Assembly (NCBI RefSeq): GCF_946848805.1
Contig: NZ_CAMPFU010000005.1
Span: forward strand, 1 to 64,000
Length of the DNA stretch: 64,000 nucleotides
DNA from: Deinococcus sp. Marseille-Q6407
GTDB lineage: Bacteria > Deinococcota > Deinococci > Deinococcales > Deinococcaceae
Reading direction: 5' to 3'
The notes under the pieces are model-generated. The model searched no databases. It was not told the origin of the DNA and was given only the letters and a program-made list of their open reading frames with translations. A program made the position numbers and the translations under genes. Each line of letters starts with the position of its first letter. Position 1 is the stretch's first letter. Shown here piece after piece: positions 59,790 to 64,000 of the stretch.

Positions 59790-60559
59790 GCGCCGGCTCC
59801 GATGCGGCTGAGTAGCTGATCCACCAGCAGACGGATCTCCTCTTTTGCTTCGGCGTCTGCTGCGATCGCTCCGACGGGACGACCTTCAGGTTGGCAGCGG
59901 TTATAGACGGCTGGCCGGTGGGTGATAAGGCCGGCCAACTGATCTCCCAGTGCCTCCTGGTATACCTCCACCGCCTCTTTGGCGTGAGAGGTGTTGTCCA
60001 TTTGAGTGATGACGTATAGGGCGATCCTCAGGTTGGGGTTGGTGTACCCGTATTGTTCCAGCATCCGCTGCACTCCCCGAAGAGCGACGATGCCTTTGTA
60101 ACGGGCCGGGATAGGAACGATCACCCAATCGGCAGCGTTGGCAGCGTTGGCCGTCAGCTTGCCGAGTGAAGGCGGCGGATCAAGCAGGATAAAGTCGTAG
60201 GTTCCCTCTTCACGCAACTGATCTACCGCCCGGCGCAACCGCCCTTCCGCGTTGGGATAGCCTCCGAGCGCCATGTCGGTGTAACTCAGTTCCAGATGAC
60301 TGGGAATCAGGGACATCCCATGAACTTCGGTTGGTTTAGGCAAGGGGGTGTAGTGCTCCAGCGAATTCTTGACCGACTCCTCCAGCTCGGCTTTGCCTTG
60401 CCCCAGCCACTGGGAAAGGTTGGCCTGAGGATCGAGGTCGATCAGCAGCACCTTGAATCCACGCTGTGCCAGATCGTAGCCAACATCCCTAACGGTGGAT
60501 GTTTTCGCCGCTCCCCCAGCATGGTTGAAGGCCATCAGCACCTGCGTTCTCTTCGTCAT
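59786..60559 (-). CDS. parA: ParA partition ATPase
   Basis: 257 residues, intact. The Walker A is the AGG variant NHAGGAAKTST (the signature lysine of KGGxGKT replaced by Ala), followed by [17 protein letters not shown] and FILLDPPPSLGKLTANAANAA. The same variant occurs in the truncated parA at 3273. ParA dimers on the nucleoid move ParB-parS complexes and segregate the replicon. Confidence 0.93.
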   Translation of the reverse strand: MTKRTQVLMAFNHAGGAAKTSTVRDVGYDLAQRGFKVLLIDLDPQANLSQWLGQGKAELEESVKNSLEHYTPLPKPTEVHGMSLIPSHLELSYTDMALGGYPNAEGRLRRAVDQLREEGTYDFILLDPPPSLGKLTANAANAADWVIVPIPARYKGIVALRGVQRMLEQYGYTNPNLRIALYVITQMDNTSHAKEAVEVYQEALGDQLAGLITHRPAVYNRCQPEGRPVGAIAADAEAKEEIRLLVDQLLSRIGAGA

Positions 60560-60631
60560 ACTTCATATTGCCTGCTTGAGGTGACAGGTTCAAATCTGTT
60601 GGCGCAGAGTCAGGGCGCATGGAGGGATGCG

Positions 60632-60653
60632 TTTGTGGCGACGTCGCCACAAA
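60632..60653. promoter_or_regulatory. parS-like perfect palindrome, copy 1
   Basis: 22-bp perfect palindrome with core GTGGCGACGTCGCCAC, 73 bp upstream of parA. It is part of an imperfect ~190-bp tandem duplication with the next site. It is probably a ParB-binding site (parS) and/or parA operator. Confidence 0.75.
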
Positions 60654-60824
60654 TAGGTTGTTCAAAGCTGATCTGCCTCCGGAACGCAGAAAATAGCTTT
60701 TCGGTAAGTGCCCTACCGCTCATATTCGTTGCCCTGGGCACGGTCGCTTCTGACCAACTTTCCGTGAACAAGGAGGTTGTCGTCCTTATAGTGATGTCCT
60801 CCGCCTACGCCCCGGCTGTCCAGT

Positions 60825-60842
60825 TGTGGCGACGTCGCCACA
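60825..60842. promoter_or_regulatory. parS-like perfect palindrome, copy 2
   Basis: TGTGGCGACGTCGCCACA, 18 bp, 191 bp from the first. Similar flanks follow each copy (GAACGCAGAAAATAG after copy 1, GAACGCAAAAATAG after copy 2). The remainder of the 60560-61171 spacer holds no supported gene. Confidence 0.75.
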
Positions 60843-61171
60843 GATCACGCTCTTGAGACGGATGGGCGTGTAGAACGCAAAAATAGATTGCCGGCAAGTG
60901 TCGAAACTTCGACGTTTGCTCTTGGCAACATGACGTTTTTCCAACTCTCGCTGAAGGGCAGATAAGCTCCAGCGATGGTGGCCGAGGGGCTGCCTGAAGC
61001 CCTGAGTGACCTGGAATGGGGCGAGGTGTCGGTCGGGCGTCTGGGGCGGACTGTGCCGGAACGGGAACGGACGCCTGGAGGCTCATAGACCCTTGTCGGT
61101 TTAAATGATTTCCCGAGCCAAACAGCTTATTTAGAAAGGCATGCGTCAGAACGCTCCAGTAGGATGCCCCT

Positions 61172-62125
61172 GTGAACAAAGCCCTTCCTTTGCTGCTGTT
61201 GCTGGCCGCCACTGCTGCGCAGGCTCAATCCACGGGTTGCCTTAACCAGTCGGCCCGTGTCACCAGCGTGTACCGCGGAGAGCAGCTTTTCAGTCTCTGC
61301 ACCGCCGATTCCCAGGTAAGCTACTCGCTGACCGACCGGATTCCCCGCCTGGTGGTGGAGGTTCTGACTCCAGCCAAGCTGCAGGGCAACGTCAGCCGCG
61401 AGGACGACTTCCGGGCGGACGTTCGTTTGCCCCTGAATGCCCGCGCAGACCTCAACGACTACCGTGGCAGTGGCTACGACCGGGGACACCTGGCCCCAGC
61501 TGCGGACTTCAAGTACAGCGCTACTGCCATGAGCAACTCGTTCCTGCTCAGCAATATCGCCCCGCAGGAACCGAGCTTCAACCAGCAGGCCTGGAACGGT
61601 CTGGAGGATGCCACACGGGCCTGCGCCCAACAGACCGGCAAGCTGACGGTCCTTACCGGCACCTTGGGTAAATCAGGCAGCCTGAACGGACGGGGGAGAG
61701 TGACCATCCCCGCCAGCTTCTTCAAAATGTGGACCGACGGCCAGGATTACCGTCTGTGGGTCATGCCGAACGTAGCCATCAACAAACTCAGTGGTCAGCA
61801 GTACGGACAGTACGAAGTGAGCATCAAGGAGTTGCAAACCTACTGGCCGGAGTTCAGTGTGGGTCTGCCATTAAATGCGGCTCAACCTGGCAAGCTCTGC
61901 CCAGGAGCGATTCCTTTAAAACAGATCGGCAGTACTCCGGCAGTGCGTCCAGCCACCCCACCCAGGCCAGCGGCTCAACCGGCCTATCTACCGCCCAGGA
62001 ACGACGCACCCTACTATGCCAACTGTGCGGCAGCGAAAGCGGCGGGAGCTGCACCTTTGCGCCGGGGTCAGCCTGGGTACCGCGCAGCGATGGATAGGGA
62101 TGGAGACGGGGTGGCCTGCGAATAA
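61172..62125 (+). CDS. Secreted DNA/RNA non-specific endonuclease with Excalibur domain
   Basis: 317 residues from GTG 61172; signal peptide MNKALPLLLLLAATAAQAQ. The NucA/Serratia-type nuclease has the DRGH motif (GSGYDRGHLAPAADF), SFLLSNIAPQEPSFNQQAW with the conserved Asn, and GTL. A proline-rich linker leads to an Excalibur calcium-binding domain (YYANCAAAKAAGAAPLRRGQ...MDRDGDGVACE). It would digest external nucleic acid, or be tethered at the cell surface. Confidence 0.92.
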   Translation: MNKALPLLLLLAATAAQAQSTGCLNQSARVTSVYRGEQLFSLCTADSQVSYSLTDRIPRLVVEVLTPAKLQGNVSREDDFRADVRLPLNARADLNDYRGSGYDRGHLAPAADFKYSATAMSNSFLLSNIAPQEPSFNQQAWNGLEDATRACAQQTGKLTVLTGTLGKSGSLNGRGRVTIPASFFKMWTDGQDYRLWVMPNVAINKLSGQQYGQYEVSIKELQTYWPEFSVGLPLNAAQPGKLCPGAIPLKQIGSTPAVRPATPPRPAAQPAYLPPRNDAPYYANCAAAKAAGAAPLRRGQPGYRAAMDRDGDGVACE

Positions 62126-62132
62126 GAAATAG

Positions 62133-62151
62133 GGGAGAGTTTATCTCTCCC
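62133..62151 (+). terminator. Stem-loop between convergent genes
   Basis: GGGAGAG (62133-62139) pairs with CTCTCCC (62145-62151) across TTTAT, directly after the nuclease stop. It likely serves the nuclease gene and perhaps the opposite gene as well. Confidence 0.6.
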
Positions 62152-62168
62152 TCGCAACTCTTAGCTCA

Positions 62169-63113
62169 TCACTTAACGTCGTACAGATACACCACGGTTT
62201 GACCGTCATGAGGCGCGAACGCGAACCGTAGCCCCTTGTCCGCTTTCCAGACAGTAAAGGGATTGGTGGCCATGGCGCGGGTCACGCCGTCGGTTTTGAC
62301 CGGGTCCCATAGGGGCACTGGGAAACCGGCGACGACCCGGCCTTCATTGAAGTTCACCACTTCGAGGCCGCCCAGTCCGATGCTCTCGCCACTGGGATGA
62401 CCTCCCATGTAGGCAACACCGCTGCAGAGTGCCAGTTCACCTTCCATGTGATGGCAGTCCTGATAGTCGATGTAGCTCAGCGGATTGGCCTGCATCCGCG
62501 CCGTTGCCGTGATGGGGAGACCGGCACCGTTCAGATCCCAGCTGTACCAGCGACGGGATCCCCAGCTCACCATATGCAGCTTGCCGCCTACCGGGTCGAT
62601 GACGACGCCACCCAGGTGGTCGTTGTAACGCAGGACTTCTTCGACTTTGCCTGTCTTGATCTCGATCCGGTAGAGCACCGAGCGGCTGTTCGGACGGTAT
62701 TCAGCCACCGGTACATAGATGTACTTTCCATCGGTATCGATGCCTCCAGGATGGTAGATGTCACCTTCTCCCTCGGCCAGCACGATGTCCCTAAGCAGCT
62801 TGCCGTTTTGATCGAACTGGAAGAGGTGAGCGCGCCCTTTACCCGGACTGCGGTCCATACCGCCCTGAGGCTGCTGGTACTTTTCAGGACGCTCCTGAAT
62901 TTCGACGGAGCTCATGAAGTAGCGGTCACCAATCTTCAGCATGCCCTGAGGATGGTGGGTTTCGAATGCCAGGGTGATCTGTCCAGCAGGCGTCCAGCTG
63001 GAGCCGCGACCCAGAGCTGCAAGGTCGGACTGCACCTGTGGAAGGGCCGCGAAAGCGGTGCCGGTGCTGACCATGGCCAGGCAGGAAAGCATCAATCGTT
63101 TCAGCATGGGCAA
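62169..63113 (-). CDS. Secreted DUF6454-like beta-propeller protein
   Basis: 314 residues; signal peptide MPMLKRLMLSCLAMVSTGTAFA. Repeated beta segments such as YHPGGIDTDGKYIYVPVAEYRPNSRSVLYRIE and HLGGVVIDPVGGKLHMVSWGSRRWYSWDL indicate a propeller. Resembles the DUF6454 family, of unknown activity. Confidence 0.75.
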   Translation of the reverse strand: MPMLKRLMLSCLAMVSTGTAFAALPQVQSDLAALGRGSSWTPAGQITLAFETHHPQGMLKIGDRYFMSSVEIQERPEKYQQPQGGMDRSPGKGRAHLFQFDQNGKLLRDIVLAEGEGDIYHPGGIDTDGKYIYVPVAEYRPNSRSVLYRIEIKTGKVEEVLRYNDHLGGVVIDPVGGKLHMVSWGSRRWYSWDLNGAGLPITATARMQANPLSYIDYQDCHHMEGELALCSGVAYMGGHPSGESIGLGGLEVVNFNEGRVVAGFPVPLWDPVKTDGVTRAMATNPFTVWKADKGLRFAFAPHDGQTVVYLYDVK

Positions 63114-63180
63114 GAGCGTAGGGAAGAATGGTCAGGCGACTGTCTACTGACGTGGAGCCCGGGTTCGGTCAGTCACGACC

Positions 63181-64000
63181 TCAGCGACTGACTCCTTCTG
63201 CCAGTTCCACTACCTCTTGAGGTTTCAGCACGCCCTTGAACCAGACGATGCGGCCTTCAAAGTCGGAGTGCTTCACTCCGGCCTTCTCGAGGTTGAGTCG
63301 TTCCGACACGCAGATGATCACGTCCTCGCGGCCCGATTTGCGCAGCAGCTCGAATTTTTTCCTGAGGTACTCTGGTCGCCAGTAGCCGACGATCTCCACC
63401 AGCACACTGCGCCCGTCCGGGTGCTCCAGCCGGAAGTCGGGCAGGATCACGCCCCCGGGAACCGGCACCAGATCCACCTCCCGTTCCAGCGTCCAGTCGG
63501 TCTTCAGTTTCTCGAACCGGTCGGCGAATCCCGCCTCCAGAGCACTGTCGTGCTCTTCGGGGGCCCTGTAGTGGCTGACGTAGCCGTCCTCGCTGGTGAG
63601 CTCAAGGGTCCACAGGTCGTCTTTGGGATCGACCCAGGCCAGGTCCTTGCGGGCTTTGACCTCCGCTGTCAGGTCCCATTTGGTCACATGCAGCAGGGCT
63701 GGCAGAAATTTGGCCATCGCCAGACCGTAGCGGGTGGTCGAACCCAGCAGACTGCTAGGTCCGTCCATGGTGAGGGTAAACCCGAATTTCGGATCACCCT
63801 CCACGGTCAGCATCAACCCGAACAGCTTGGTGTACTTGAGCAGCTGCTTGTAACGAGCCGGCTCGTTGCGCCTGGCGGTGATGACGAGCGAGTAGGCCCG
63901 GTAAAGCTGGCCCTGGGTATTGGCGAGGTCGTAGCGCTGAATCAGTTCAGTGGGGGAGAGCCCCGGCGCTTCGGTCATGGTCTGCTGATCGCTCAGGTCG
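63181..64000 (-). CDS. DUF790 (Bax1-like) nuclease, 5' part beyond the window
   Basis: The C-terminal 265 residues from 63978 read like DUF790: GLSPTELIQRYDLANTQGQLYRAY, YTKLFGLMLTVEGD, then the nuclease-like VILPDFRLEHPDGRSVLVEIVGYWRPEYLRKKFELL. The frame stays open through 64000 (DLSDQQT precedes the internal ATG), so the gene probably starts outside. In archaea Bax1 partners the XPB helicase, often encoded next door. Confidence 0.85.
   Translation of the reverse strand, partial: DLSDQQTMTEAPGLSPTELIQRYDLANTQGQLYRAYSLVITARRNEPARYKQLLKYTKLFGLMLTVEGDPKFGFTLTMDGPSSLLGSTTRYGLAMAKFLPALLHVTKWDLTAEVKARKDLAWVDPKDDLWTLELTSEDGYVSHYRAPEEHDSALEAGFADRFEKLKTDWTLEREVDLVPVPGGVILPDFRLEHPDGRSVLVEIVGYWRPEYLRKKFELLRKSGREDVIICVSERLNLEKAGVKHSDFEGRIVWFKGVLKPQEVVELAEGVSR

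Noticed and set aside
60585..60605. tRNA T-arm-like GGTTCAAATC
   Set aside because: No acceptor, D or anticodon arms fit around it; chance match.
60975..61088. 37-codon frame starting MVAEGLPEAL
   Set aside because: Too short, no clear ribosome site or homology; could be a remnant but not supportable.
1..64000. CRISPR array or cas genes
   Set aside because: No regularly spaced repeats with unique spacers were found; the only dense repeats are the repA iterons, and the RecB-like fragment at 50126 has no cas context.

Overview
The window looks like part of a large, IS-rich accessory replicon (plasmid or megaplasmid) of a Deinococcus-type bacterium. The evidence is high-GC backbone genes, a RepA initiator next to a long iteron array, a ParA/ParB partition locus, a LexA-like/ImuB/DnaE2 mutagenesis operon of the kind described on Deinococcus plasmids, and many transposases. 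The genus is inferred from overall gene style; no rRNA or tRNA gene was seen.

Layout. (1) 1-3.6 kb: end of an IS4-type element, a 209-bp element with 18-bp terminal inverted repeats, a MazF-type toxin-antitoxin pair, a tyrosine recombinase, a secreted protein, and the front end of a second parA behind a palindrome. (2) 3.6-21.1 kb: a mostly minus-strand, tightly overlapping series of small genes resembling the early DNA-metabolism region of a phage or phage-plasmid (C5 and beta-class DNA methylases, ParB-like domains, MazG-like protein, VRR-NUC nuclease, HTH replication-like protein). No structural genes are present. A plus-strand pair, an MmeI-type restriction-modification protein and a TcmP-like protein, lies inside it and converges on a Gp37/Gp68-like protein. 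(3) 21.3-35.6 kb: an IS-riddled island with an EcoRI-like restriction endonuclease and methylase of visibly lower GC, an OLD-family nuclease, a resolvase, a dead antitoxin/Doc module and two lipoproteins. Five elements of three IS types interrupt it. (4) 35.6-47.2 kb: remnants of a second DNA-modification or defence region (truncated MmeI-like protein, SNF2 helicase fragments, topA and HU fragments) plus IS1 and IS4 elements. (5) 47.4-64 kb: the better preserved replicon backbone: Phd/Doc-type module, degenerate 5'-nucleotidase-like protein, ten iterons with repA, the mutagenesis operon, parB/parA with two centromere-like palindromes, a secreted nuclease, a DUF6454-like protein and part of a DUF790 nuclease.

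How the genes fit together. repA with its iterons and parAB with its palindromes would replicate and segregate the element, and the toxin-antitoxin modules would stabilise it. The DNA-damage operon has been hit by an IS630 element inside its LexA-like repressor gene, with a TA target duplication; the two halves join in frame to a 203-residue protein when the element is removed. The restriction systems and IS elements indicate repeated acquisition and decay. The strongest items for follow-up are the broken repressor of the mutagenesis operon, the EcoRI-like system, the shared GTGGCRACGTYGCCAC palindromes at both parA genes, and the ten-iteron array.
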